Source: Ignavibacteriales bacterium (GTDB taxonomy: Bacteria; Bacteroidota; Ignavibacteria; Ignavibacteriales; Ignavibacteriaceae). From it: a stretch of 39,602 nucleotides of DNA. Below, in pieces: positions 18,176-24,790 of the stretch; position 1 is the first letter of the stretch; each line of letters begins with the position of its first letter. The stretch is taken from positions 1 through 39,602 of the forward strand of contig JAAYVN010000064.1 of NCBI GenBank assembly GCA_012517155.1. The letters are read 5' to 3'. The notes below the pieces were generated by a model. That model was not told where the DNA came from. It saw only the letters and a program-made list of their open reading frames with translations, and did no database searches. Position numbers and translations under genes: made by a program.

Positions 18176-18253
18176 CATAAAAACCGGAATAACTCATTAT
18201 TCATTTGTTTTTCTTATCTTTAACTAATAAAATTAAATAATTCTGTCGGAAGA

Positions 18254-19105
18254 ATGTCTTTGAAAACAGTAGTACTCTTTTTCGTAATTACACTAACCCT
18301 TCATTCGCAGCAGTATCATTATGCTGGAGAAATTGGTGAATTCCGCCAAGCATCCTCCTTTACGATCAGCAGCCTTGGTTTTATATACGTAACCGATGTC
18401 GCTACGAACGAAATAGTGAAATATGATTTGCAGGGAAACAAACTTAAAGATATCGGTGGATTTGGGTGGGGAAATGCCCAATTCGACTCTCCCTCCGACA
18501 TCTGCACTGGTCCCCTGAACATCTACGTAGCCGATAAAAATAACCACAGAATACAAATATTCGATAAAGACCTTAACCTGATAACCCTGTTTAAATCCAA
18601 CTCCGTTTCCTATAACACTCCGGTTTTTGCATATCCCGTTGCTGTGGGGATTTCCAATCAGGGAGATATGTTCATACTCGACAGTGACAACCGGAATATT
18701 CATAAATATGATATAAACGGAAGTTACATAAACTCATTTGGGGGGATAGATGCTGGCGAACTCTCTATATCCGAACCGTTGGATTTACACGTTGATGGGA
18801 ACAAATCTGTATTCATACTGAACGGACAAAAAGAACTCCTGATTTACGACACATTTGGAAACCCACAGGCATTTGTGCAATACGAATTCTCCGTCACCTC
18901 GATAAACGGTTACGGAAGAACCATAACCCTTACGTCGGAAGATCAGATCACAATACTTGATGCAACTGAACCCGGTTTACCGGGCAACAAGTTAATATTA
19001 GCAGACACCCCTGAAAAAACCCGTTTTATTTCCTCACTATTGCATAACAATATTTTATATATATTAACAGAGACAAAAATCCTAATCTACCACCCTTTTC
19101 CCTGA
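18254..19105 (+). CDS. Secreted NHL-repeat / six-bladed beta-propeller protein
   Basis: The 283-residue product begins with a signal peptide (MSLKTVVLFFVITLTLHSQ) and is otherwise a beta-propeller of NHL-type repeats. Repeated units of the form GFIYVTDVATNEIVKYDLQG, LNIYVADKNNHRIQIFD and DMFILDSDNRNIHKYDING recur every 40-45 residues, with the typical D-x-x-N-x-x-I/V pattern. No catalytic motif is visible, so a binding or scaffold role outside the inner membrane is likely. It is the only gene in its plus-strand unit, divergent from the YmdB-like gene, and its upstream region carries the same promoter motif as the ECF operon further right. A GGAAG very close to the ATG may act as the ribosome binding site. 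Confidence 0.82.
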   Translation: MSLKTVVLFFVITLTLHSQQYHYAGEIGEFRQASSFTISSLGFIYVTDVATNEIVKYDLQGNKLKDIGGFGWGNAQFDSPSDICTGPLNIYVADKNNHRIQIFDKDLNLITLFKSNSVSYNTPVFAYPVAVGISNQGDMFILDSDNRNIHKYDINGSYINSFGGIDAGELSISEPLDLHVDGNKSVFILNGQKELLIYDTFGNPQAFVQYEFSVTSINGYGRTITLTSEDQITILDATEPGLPGNKLILADTPEKTRFISSLLHNNILYILTETKILIYHPFP

Positions 19106-19183
19106 CCTTCAATCAAACCTGTTTACTATGCAATCTGCTTTGAACTTCTTTGTGACATTACAGAATAATCAGTAAAAAGCCTT

Positions 19184-19204
19184 CTAGGGGACTTTTTTCC
19201 CTAG
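19184..19204. terminator. Possible hairpin terminator between convergent genes
   Basis: CTAGGG (19184-19189) pairs with CCCTAG (19199-19204) around a T-rich loop, in the 109-base gap between the plus-strand propeller gene and the minus-strand end of the sigma operon. On the minus strand five Ts follow soon after the stem. The stem is short, so this is tentative. Confidence 0.35.
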
Positions 19205-19214
19205 TATTGCTCTG

Positions 19215-19706
19215 TTATCTGTTAAATTTATTACGCCTGTTTTCCCTAATGATTTCCATCAATTCCCTCCTGAAACGCTTCTCATAAGTCACATACCTTG
19301 CCATCTGCTCGTTCGTTAAAAAACCTTTTACAGAATTTATGTGTTCATACTTTAAATTTACTATCTTTTTTTCAAGCTCAAGGTATTCTGTAACCGCTTT
19401 TTTAACTTCATTGCTCCCCTCCTCCTTTTCCTTCACCTTGGCTTCTATGAATTTTTCCAGACTGTCTAACCTGATCAGTGACTCTCTTCTTTTCTCTACA
19501 TATGCCTGCCGTTTTGCTAAGAATTTTGCTGAGGTTTCCGAATCCAGTTCCAACAAGTCCATTAACTTAACCATCTCAAGCTGGTCAATCTTTCTATATG
19601 CATTCCGCCTTCCCTGTGGATTTATCGATCCGACCCATATAAAAAACAACAGGATAATTATTATTCCGGTTCTCATTTTTTTATCTTTCATATTATAAAT
19701 CTTCAT
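19215..19706 (-). CDS. Secreted helical protein, Spy/CpxP-like, third gene of the ECF operon
   Basis: The 163-residue product has an N-terminal hydrophobic signal segment (TGIIIILLFFIWVGSINPQG) and then an almost wholly helical, charged body. Its ends look like the Spy/CpxP/ZraP heavy-metal-resistor group: LDLLELDSETSAKFLAKRQ at the front and an LTNEQ motif followed by YVTYEKRFRRELMEII at the back. The middle (LEKFIEAKVKEKEEG) is probably coiled coil. Its ATG overlaps the stop of the anti-sigma-type gene (ATGA), so the two are translationally coupled; ATGs at 19691 and 19676 are alternatives. A periplasmic sensor or chaperone role in the same stress response is likely, by position and family resemblance. 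Confidence 0.75.
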   Translation of the reverse strand: MKIYNMKDKKMRTGIIIILLFFIWVGSINPQGRRNAYRKIDQLEMVKLMDLLELDSETSAKFLAKRQAYVEKRRESLIRLDSLEKFIEAKVKEKEEGSNEVKKAVTEYLELEKKIVNLKYEHINSVKGFLTNEQMARYVTYEKRFRRELMEIIRENRRNKFNR

Positions 19707-20305
19707 TTACCCAGTTCCCGTAAAGCTAAATCAAGTTCTTCTTCACTCACATCCCCCAAATCATATCCGTACAAATCCGATGATGAATATACCGAGGCTA
19801 CTTCCTCTTCCCCTATCCCTAAACCCTTGATCAGTTCGCTATATACGCTGTTAAGTAAATCCTCATCATTTATCATTTCAATTTCCGAGTCATTATAAAG
19901 ACTGTACCCAATCTCATTTTCCGGAAAATCAAATGTCTCATTAATATTATTTCCTCCTCTGAATGCAAATACATACAACATTAAGACCGCGACAACGGCT
20001 ACTGATGCTGCTCCTTTGAATGAGAGGATAAAATCCTGCGTCCCTTTCCAAATTCCATTTATCATGCCGGCACGTCCTTTTTCCTTTTGAACCTTTTCCC
20101 TCACAACCGGTATAAGTTCACTGAAATATCCCGGGACGGGTTCTCCTTCAGGTTGATTCTTCAAAAGTACAAATCGACTCTTGATTTCCTCGTATTCTTT
20201 GAAAAGTTCTTTTCTTTGCCAGAGTTCGCTCTCAAAAACCTCTTTTTCTGCCGGAGTCATCATTCCGTCCAGGTATTTGATAATTCTTAAGTCATTCTTT
20301 TTCAT
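19703..20305 (-). CDS. Probable anti-sigma factor, single-pass membrane protein
   Basis: The 200-residue product follows the ECF sigma gene with a 14-base overlap, the usual place for an anti-sigma factor. Its N-terminal cytoplasmic part (about 1-90) contains IIKYLDGMMTPAEKEVFESEL, the start typical of anti-sigma proteins in this group. One membrane segment (about 97-114, GAASVAVVAVLMLYVFAF) follows, then an acidic external domain with many Glu/Asp/Tyr and an end block SEEELDLALRELGK. There is no zinc-binding HxxxCxxC motif, so it is not a ZAS-type factor. The function rests on position and layout more than on sequence identity. Confidence 0.78.
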   Translation of the reverse strand: MKKNDLRIIKYLDGMMTPAEKEVFESELWQRKELFKEYEEIKSRFVLLKNQPEGEPVPGYFSELIPVVREKVQKEKGRAGMINGIWKGTQDFILSFKGAASVAVVAVLMLYVFAFRGGNNINETFDFPENEIGYSLYNDSEIEMINDEDLLNSVYSELIKGLGIGEEEVASVYSSSDLYGYDLGDVSEEELDLALRELGK

Positions 20306-20870
20306 ATTTTTTACTCATAATTTCGTTAACTTTTGCAAATGCATGATAATAGTTGGCTTTCAAACCTCCAACGCTTTTACCGGTTATATCAGCAATCTCT
20401 TCATAGGTCATTTCGTCAAAATGCCTCATTATGAATATCTCTCTTTGTTTCGCCGGTATCTCTTTCAAAACTCTGTCCAGAAAATCAAGTTTTTCTTTGT
20501 TCTCCAATTCCTCAAGTATTGATGTTCTGCGGGTTTTCAAACTCACTTTTTCATTCTCCTCTTCACTCCCGTTAGAACCTGAAAAAATCTCCCTTACTCT
20601 TCTTCTTTTTAAATAGTTTAGTGTTCTTGTGGTTATTATTCTGTATAACCAAGTAGAAAATGAAGATTGAAATTTGAAGTCTCCAATACTCTTTAAGAGC
20701 GTAAGCATAACTTCCTGAACTATTTCATCAGCATCCATATGATTCCCTGCCATCTTTCGTGCATGCCAGTAGATCTTTTGCTGGTACTTTCTAAGAAGCA
20801 GATTCAATGAACTCTCGTCTCCTTCTTTATAGTTCCTTATTAACTGGAAATCACTTTCTTGTTCTGCCAT
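20292..20870 (-). CDS. ECF-type RNA polymerase sigma factor
   Basis: This 192-residue protein is a sigma-70 factor with only regions 2 and 4. Region 2 (about 24-95) has LLRKYQQKIYWHARKMAGN, DADEIVQEVMLTLLKSI and FSSFSTWLYRIITTRTLNYLKRRR-like -10 contacts. Region 4 (about 130-180) has LKEIPAKQREIFIMRHF followed by the helix-turn-helix MTYEEIADITGKSVGGLKANYYHAFAKV. It heads an operon with an anti-sigma-type membrane protein and a Spy-like protein and is divergent from another Spy-like gene. The 159-base gap contains two mirrored copies of one promoter motif, so it probably activates its own transcription. The layout suggests an envelope-stress or metal-stress role. Confidence 0.93.
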   Translation of the reverse strand: MAEQESDFQLIRNYKEGDESSLNLLLRKYQQKIYWHARKMAGNHMDADEIVQEVMLTLLKSIGDFKFQSSFSTWLYRIITTRTLNYLKRRRVREIFSGSNGSEEENEKVSLKTRRTSILEELENKEKLDFLDRVLKEIPAKQREIFIMRHFDEMTYEEIADITGKSVGGLKANYYHAFAKVNEIMSKKYEKE

Positions 20871-20892
20871 TATATGCTTCTGTCATCAATCT

Positions 20893-20922
20893 TTAGACAA
20901 TCCATTCGTCTTTAAGGTTTAA
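20893..20922 (-). promoter_or_regulatory. Candidate autoregulatory promoter of the ECF sigma operon
   Basis: On the minus strand TTAAACC (20922-20916), a 16-base spacer and TGTCTAA (20899-20893) form a two-part element 23 bases before the sigma gene start. The same two boxes with the same spacing occur on plus at 20953-20982. With so little room downstream the leader would be only about 15 bases, so the mRNA would have a very short 5' end. Confidence 0.6.
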
Positions 20923-20952
20923 TTCTTTTTTTTCACTACAAATGTAATAACT

Positions 20953-20982
20953 TTAAACCCTATCTCAAAAATGGCTGTCTAA
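20953..20982 (+). promoter_or_regulatory. Candidate ECF promoter of the Spy/CpxP-like gene
   Basis: TTAAACC (20953-20959), 16 bases, TGTCTAA (20976-20982), the same boxes and spacing as upstream of the sigma gene on the other strand. Transcription would begin near 20989, about 40 bases before the ATG at 21030, with an AAAGG ribosome binding site in the leader. Confidence 0.62.
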
Positions 20983-21029
20983 AAGTCAGATTTAACAAAT
21001 TTTTATTAATTAACACGAAAGGCAATATC

Positions 21030-21500
21030 ATGCGTTCATTAAAATCAATCATACTCGTTTTAACAATGTTACTGGTCTCTACTCCAATCTATGCTCAAAG
21101 GGGCGATTGCTATTATATGCAGCAACGCCTGAATCTTACCGATTCACAGACGGAGTCGGTTCTTTCTCTCAGAAATGCTGCAGATAAGGATATTATTGAC
21201 CTTCGCGCTGAGCAGGATAAACTGATCCTTAAGAAGAAAGAACTTTACGGAAGCAAGTCTTTGGATAAATCAGCTCTAAGATCCATAGAGGAAAAAATTG
21301 TAGATAACCAGAAAAAAATCCGATTGAGAAACTTCGACTTCAGAATGGCTGTTTACGATCTGCTTGATGACAATCAGAAAGCCGAATGGAACAAAGGAGG
21401 TCAATTCTTCAGAAACAAGAAAGATATGGGAAACCGACGTTTCAATAATAATATGAACAGACCAAACCGTTTAAGAAATATGCGCAACCTCTGCTGGTAA
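21030..21500 (+). CDS. Periplasmic Spy/CpxP-family protein
   Basis: The 156-residue product has a clear signal peptide (SIILVLTMLLVSTPIYAQ, cut after YAQ) and a helical body with the LTxxQ-type motif of the Spy/CpxP/ZraP superfamily: LNLTDSQTESVLSLRNAA near residues 36-53 and a second copy-like LLDDNQKAEWNKGG near residues 111-124. The C-terminal tail is rich in Arg, Asn and Met (NNNMNRPNRLRNMRN). Family members are ATP-independent periplasmic chaperones or metal sensors. It is divergent from the ECF sigma gene, carries the same promoter element, and ends at a strong terminator, so it forms its own unit. Confidence 0.85.
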   Translation: MRSLKSIILVLTMLLVSTPIYAQRGDCYYMQQRLNLTDSQTESVLSLRNAADKDIIDLRAEQDKLILKKKELYGSKSLDKSALRSIEEKIVDNQKKIRLRNFDFRMAVYDLLDDNQKAEWNKGGQFFRNKKDMGNRRFNNNMNRPNRLRNMRNLCW

Positions 21501-21520
21501 TATTTACCGGTATTTTATAA

Positions 21521-21557
21521 AGACAGATTCCGGACCTCCCGGATCTGTCTTTTTTTT
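21521..21557 (+). terminator. Rho-independent terminator of the Spy/CpxP-like gene
   Basis: AGACAGATTCCGG (21521-21533) pairs with CCGGATCTGTCT (21539-21550), with one bulged T and a five-base loop, followed by a run of eight Ts to 21557. The T run overlaps the stop codon of the convergent SDR gene (21556-21558). Confidence 0.9.
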
Positions 21558-22272
21558 ATGATAAATCTCCCAGCTCAGGTCTTAGCACAATATCCTCAAC
21601 AACCATTTGTCCCTCATCCTTGTAACTCCATAAGATTGCTTTAGCAACTTCTTCGGTTTTCATCATTCTATCGTGAAATTTTTCCCGAACACTGGTGGCC
21701 CATATGTCCGTAACAGTAGCTCCGGGATATATATTCACAATTCTTATTTTATCCTTTCTTACTTCTTCCCTCAGGGATTCCGTGTAACCCTGTAAGCCCA
21801 TCTTGGAAGCTGCATAGGCACTACTGTTCGTAAAGATTTTCCTGTTTACTATCGAAAGGATGTTAATAATTGTTCCGCCCCCCTGCTCCCTCATAGAGCC
21901 CAGAACACTTTTCATTGCATAAATTGCACCATAAAGATTTGTGTCGATTATATTCGTGATGGTCTCTAAACTGTCGCTCATTGCAGTTTTAAACGATGAA
22001 ATTCCCGCTGCATTGATCAGACAGTCAATTCGCTTATCTTTTTGAACAATATTTTCAACAACTGATTTCACATCTTCAGGATTCCGTATATCCAATTTTG
22101 CGGTATTCAATCTTAGTCCCTGGGATTCTAATTCCGACCTGAGTTTTTCAAGTTCTTCACCCCTCCGTGCAGTTGCCCAGACATTAAATCCGTTTTTCAC
22201 AAATTCCACTGCGCATGCTCTTCCTATCCCGCTGCTTGCACCGGTTATCCAAACAATTTTCTTTTGGTTCAT
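21556..22272 (-). CDS. Short-chain dehydrogenase, sepiapterin-reductase candidate
   Basis: This 238-residue classical SDR has the NADP-binding TGASSGIG (about 10-17), the NAAG-type motif in LINAAGIS, the catalytic Ser in NILSIVNRK and the SAYAASK (YxxxK) motif. The Arg pair after the glycine loop (TARRGEE) suggests NADP preference. The C-terminus MVVEDIVLRPELGDL and the YPGATVTDIWA stretch recall, from memory, the Chlorobium sepiapterin reductase, which makes a biopterin. It follows folE and a PTPS-type gene with a 13-base gap, which supports that role. A general ketone or serine dehydrogenase (YdfG-like) is the alternative. As the last gene of the operon it meets the plus-strand terminator head on. 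Confidence 0.85.
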   Translation of the reverse strand: MNQKKIVWITGASSGIGRACAVEFVKNGFNVWATARRGEELEKLRSELESQGLRLNTAKLDIRNPEDVKSVVENIVQKDKRIDCLINAAGISSFKTAMSDSLETITNIIDTNLYGAIYAMKSVLGSMREQGGGTIINILSIVNRKIFTNSSAYAASKMGLQGYTESLREEVRKDKIRIVNIYPGATVTDIWATSVREKFHDRMMKTEEVAKAILWSYKDEGQMVVEDIVLRPELGDLS

Positions 22273-22285
22273 ATTTTCTTTTTCG

Positions 22286-22843
22286 CTAGGATTTAATTAG
22301 GTTTAAGAACTCCATCCTGGTTTTAGGATCGTCCTGAAAGCACCCGAGCATTGAGCTGGTAGTAGCGGATGCATTCTGCTTCTCCACTCCCCGCATTGCC
22401 ATGCACATGTGGAATCCCTCAGCTACTACCCCAACTCCCTGCGGATGTAAATAGTTATTTATAGTGTTGGCTATCTCCTGGGTCATCCTTTCCTGTACTT
22501 GAAGTCTTCGCGCAAAGACTTCAACAATTCTTGGAATTTTGCTCAATCCTACAATTTTACCGTTAGGGATATAAGCGACGTGTACTTTCCCGTAAAATGG
22601 AAGCATGTGATGTTCACACATTGAATAAAAATCAATGTTTTTCACCACAACCATTTCATCATATTCTTCCGTAAAAATAGCCTTGTTCAATACCTGTTCA
22701 ATATCCATTTTATAGCCCCTGGTAAGATATTCGTAAGCCCTTGCAACCCGTTTAGGAGTACTCAACAATCCCTCTCTGCCGGGATCCTCTCCGATTTCCT
22801 CCAAAATCCCCTTTACAAATTCTTTAATTTTCTCACTCTCCAT
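22286..22843 (-). CDS. folE: GTP cyclohydrolase I
   Basis: FolE converts GTP to 7,8-dihydroneopterin triphosphate, the entry to folate, biopterin and some deazapurine pathways. The 185-residue protein has the zinc ligands in [12 protein letters not shown] and [14 protein letters not shown], plus [23 protein letters not shown] and the end block TTSSMLGCF. All are standard type IA features. It overlaps the PTPS gene by 11 bases and precedes the SDR, so dihydroneopterin triphosphate made here would be the direct substrate of the PTPS product. Confidence 0.97.
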   Translation of the reverse strand: MESEKIKEFVKGILEEIGEDPGREGLLSTPKRVARAYEYLTRGYKMDIEQVLNKAIFTEEYDEMVVVKNIDFYSMCEHHMLPFYGKVHVAYIPNGKIVGLSKIPRIVEVFARRLQVQERMTQEIANTINNYLHPQGVGVVAEGFHMCMAMRGVEKQNASATTSSMLGCFQDDPKTRMEFLNLIKS

Positions 22844-23252
22844 ACTTCTCGCCTTTATATTCTATATAATTATTTTCCGTTTCGTATAATTTTACGGAAT
22901 AGAGTTTCCCCGCCGGTATTTTCCCCTCCAATTGATTCCATATAGCTATGCATATATTTTCCGAGGTCGGAATGATCCCCTCCATAAAATCCACATCCAG
23001 ATTCAGGTTTTTATGGTCCAGTTTATCGGTTACGTTTTCTTTAATAATCCTTTTAAGTTTCTTAAGGTCTAAAAGATATCCGGTTTTAGGATCAATTTCT
23101 CCGGCAACCATAACCTCCAGAACATAATTATGCCCATGCCCGTTCGGATTACTGCACTTGTCGTAGATTTCGCAATTCTCCGCCTCGCTCAGACCGGGAT
23201 TATACAGCCTGTGACTGGCACTAAACACTTCACGCCGAGTTATATAGATCAT
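22833..23252 (-). CDS. 6-pyruvoyltetrahydropterin synthase-type enzyme (PTPS/QueD family)
   Basis: This COG0720 protein of 139 residues acts on dihydroneopterin triphosphate. It has FSASHRL with zinc ligand His14, the C-x5-HGH motif (Cys33, His39, His41) inside [12 protein letters not shown], the catalytic pair LDH (Asp79-His80) followed by KNL, and KLYETENN with Glu124. The C-x5-HGH spacing and the GEIDPKTG and KNLNLDV blocks are those of eukaryote-like 6-pyruvoyltetrahydropterin synthase; QueD enzymes of queuosine synthesis usually have C-x3-HGH. So a biopterin-type role is favoured over queuosine. The start is fixed by AGGAG in the last codons of bcp. It overlaps folE by 11 bases. Confidence 0.88.
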   Translation of the reverse strand: MIYITRREVFSASHRLYNPGLSEAENCEIYDKCSNPNGHGHNYVLEVMVAGEIDPKTGYLLDLKKLKRIIKENVTDKLDHKNLNLDVDFMEGIIPTSENICIAIWNQLEGKIPAGKLYSVKLYETENNYIEYKGEKYGE

Positions 23253-23711
23253 TTATTCTCCTAAAGCGGATAAAACTTCTTCCGTATGACCTTCCACTTT
23301 TACCTTGGGAAATATTTTTGAAATTTTTCCTTCTTCGTTAATAATAACAGTAGTCCTCTCAACGCCCATATATTTTTTTCCATACATGCTTTTTTCTTTC
23401 CAGACTCCAAATGCCTCAAGCACTTTTTTTTCCGGATCTGCGAGCAAACTGAATGGCAGGTCATACTTTTCGGCAAATTTTTTATGGCTTGCAACCGAGT
23501 CCGGACTTACTCCGAAAATTACTGCTTTAACACCCTTGAACTTCGGGAAACTATCCCTGAAATTACAAGCCTCTTTTGTACATCCGCTGGTATTGTCTTT
23601 CGGATAAAAATAGAGGACAACTTTCTTTCCTTTATAATCAGCAAGATTTATTTCATTTCCGTTCTGGTCTTCCAATTTTACTGCAGGTGCTTTTTTGCCA
23701 ACTTCTATCAT
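23253..23711 (-). CDS. bcp: Thioredoxin-dependent peroxiredoxin, Bcp/PrxQ type
   Basis: This 152-residue peroxiredoxin reduces hydrogen peroxide and organic peroxides. The motif YFYPKDNTSGCTKEACNFRD (about residues 31-50) holds the peroxidatic Cys and, five residues on, the second Cys typical of the atypical two-Cys PrxQ group. Ser/Arg partners are in GVERTTVIIN. AGGAG lies before the ATG, and the next gene starts directly after the stop, so it is in the middle of the prx-rhodanese-bcp-PTPS-folE-SDR operon. Confidence 0.94.
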   Translation of the reverse strand: MIEVGKKAPAVKLEDQNGNEINLADYKGKKVVLYFYPKDNTSGCTKEACNFRDSFPKFKGVKAVIFGVSPDSVASHKKFAEKYDLPFSLLADPEKKVLEAFGVWKEKSMYGKKYMGVERTTVIINEEGKISKIFPKVKVEGHTEEVLSALGE

Positions 23712-23730
23712 TTATTCACTCCTATTATAT

Positions 23731-24096
23731 TTAATACTGTTTGATCTTCGGATCAACTGTTAAAGCCCAAAGAGCTATTCCCCCTCTTAGGTTTACTAAA
23801 TTAGAGTATCCTTGTTTCAAGAGAAAGTTACAAACCGTCATACTCCTGTTTCCATGATGGCAATAAACGATAAGTGATTCATCCTTCCCCAGTTTATCGT
23901 ATTCATTATTAAATTTGCTTAACGGAAAAAGCTCGCATCCTTCAATGCGAGCCAGATTATTTTCCCATTCTTCACGAACATCAATAAGTCTTACTTTCTC
24001 ACCTGAATCAAGAATCTCCTTAACTTCATAAGGATTTAAATTCCGGATCATAGAGTTTTTGCTTTTAGGCTTGAAGAGCTGCTTTAATATTCTCAT
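23731..24096 (-). CDS. Rhodanese-like domain protein
   Basis: The 121-residue protein is a single rhodanese domain: PYEVKEILDSGEKVRLIDVREEWE, then the active loop VYCHHGNRSM with the sulfur-accepting Cys, then LRGGIALWA. Such proteins carry persulfide sulfur or act in thiol redox steps. With the ATG at 24096 it overlaps the upstream peroxiredoxin gene by 32 bases; an ATG at 24051 (MIRNLNPYEV) would give a domain-only protein of 106 residues with no overlap, and I cannot decide between them from the weak ribosome binding sites. Between two peroxiredoxins, it may take part in thiol or sulfide oxidation control. Confidence 0.88.
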   Translation of the reverse strand: MRILKQLFKPKSKNSMIRNLNPYEVKEILDSGEKVRLIDVREEWENNLARIEGCELFPLSKFNNEYDKLGKDESLIVYCHHGNRSMTVCNFLLKQGYSNLVNLRGGIALWALTVDPKIKQY

Positions 24097-24538
24097 AGTT
24101 AGGTTCTTCGCCTGCGTTTTCTAAAATCTCGATGTACTTTAATTTTCCTTCTTTGTCAATAACAAATGCAGATCGCTTTGCCACGCCTGCATAGTCAAAC
24201 TTACCGGGTACAAATACGTCGTACATTGCACCATACGCCTTAATAACTTCTTTATTAAAATCACTTACGAGGGTAAAGTTCAGATTGTGTTTATCTTTCC
24301 ACATTTTTAATGCGAAGGGACTGTCCACGCTTAGTCCTATGATTTCAGCATTCAAATCCAGATACCTTGAGTAGTCATCCCTCATAGTGCACATCTCTTT
24401 TGTGCATACAGCAGTGTCGGCGAGAGGGAAAAACATCAATACAACATTTTTTCCCCTCAATGAGGACAAAGTTACTTTTTCAACATTGGTATTAAACAAT
24501 GAAAAATCCGGTGCCAAATCTCCAATTTTTAAAGACAT
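24065..24538 (-). CDS. Peroxiredoxin (AhpC/TSA-like, AhpE type)
   Basis: This 157-residue peroxiredoxin has FFPLADTAVCTKEMCTMRD (about residues 35-53) with the peroxidatic Cys in the VCT position and a second Cys five residues later, then a GVAKRSAFVIDKEGKL block. The pattern is that of short one- or two-Cys peroxiredoxins of the AhpE group rather than full AhpC. AGGAG stands five bases before the ATG. It is the first gene of a six-gene minus operon and has a 252-base upstream gap where its promoter must lie. It overlaps the rhodanese gene. Confidence 0.9.
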   Translation of the reverse strand: MSLKIGDLAPDFSLFNTNVEKVTLSSLRGKNVVLMFFPLADTAVCTKEMCTMRDDYSRYLDLNAEIIGLSVDSPFALKMWKDKHNLNFTLVSDFNKEVIKAYGAMYDVFVPGKFDYAGVAKRSAFVIDKEGKLKYIEILENAGEEPNYENIKAALQA

Positions 24539-24732
24539 TCTTACTCCTATTTTTTATTATATTTATTTGTATTTCAAATTTAAACAATTCCGGATTAATT
24601 TAGTTCAAATTTCCTTTCTGATTTTTATATTTTTTATTGTTTAAAAAGCGGAGGGAATTTGGTTCATGGATTGAGCGCTCCCCCGGCTTCTGAGTTTTCC
24701 ATATTTCAAAGTGAGATGGAACAGTTTTTAAT
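24539..24732. other. Intergenic region upstream of the peroxiredoxin operon
   Basis: This AT-rich gap lies between the first peroxiredoxin gene and the terminator of the T9SS-substrate gene. On minus, about 30-90 bases before the peroxiredoxin ATG, there are TTTG and TAAATTTG boxes that loosely recall Bacteroidota promoters, but the spacing of about 23 is off, so I do not call a promoter. No small gene, repeat or RNA structure is evident. Confidence 0.4.
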
Positions 24733-24769
24733 AAAAAAAGGGAATCATCCACATTGTGGAGATTCCCTT
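24733..24769 (-). terminator. Rho-independent terminator of the T9SS-substrate gene
   Basis: On minus, AAGGGAATC and TCCAC pair with GTGGA and GATTCCCTT across a short loop, with one bulged base (24738-24769), followed by a run of seven Ts (24739-24733). It lies 22 bases after the stop codon at 24791. Confidence 0.9.
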
Positions 24770-24790
24770 ATTTTCAGAACTTGAATTCTG

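Noticed and set aside
22833-23252. Annotation as QueD (6-carboxytetrahydropterin synthase) of queuosine synthesis.
   Set aside because: The Cys-to-HGH spacing is five residues, the flanking blocks are those of PTPS, and the neighbours are folE and an SDR rather than queC or queE.
24539-24640. A fourth ECF-type promoter before the peroxiredoxin operon (TTGAACT, 16 bases, GTTTAA on minus).
   Set aside because: Both boxes carry mismatches and the distance between them is one base shorter than in the three exact copies, so it may be chance.
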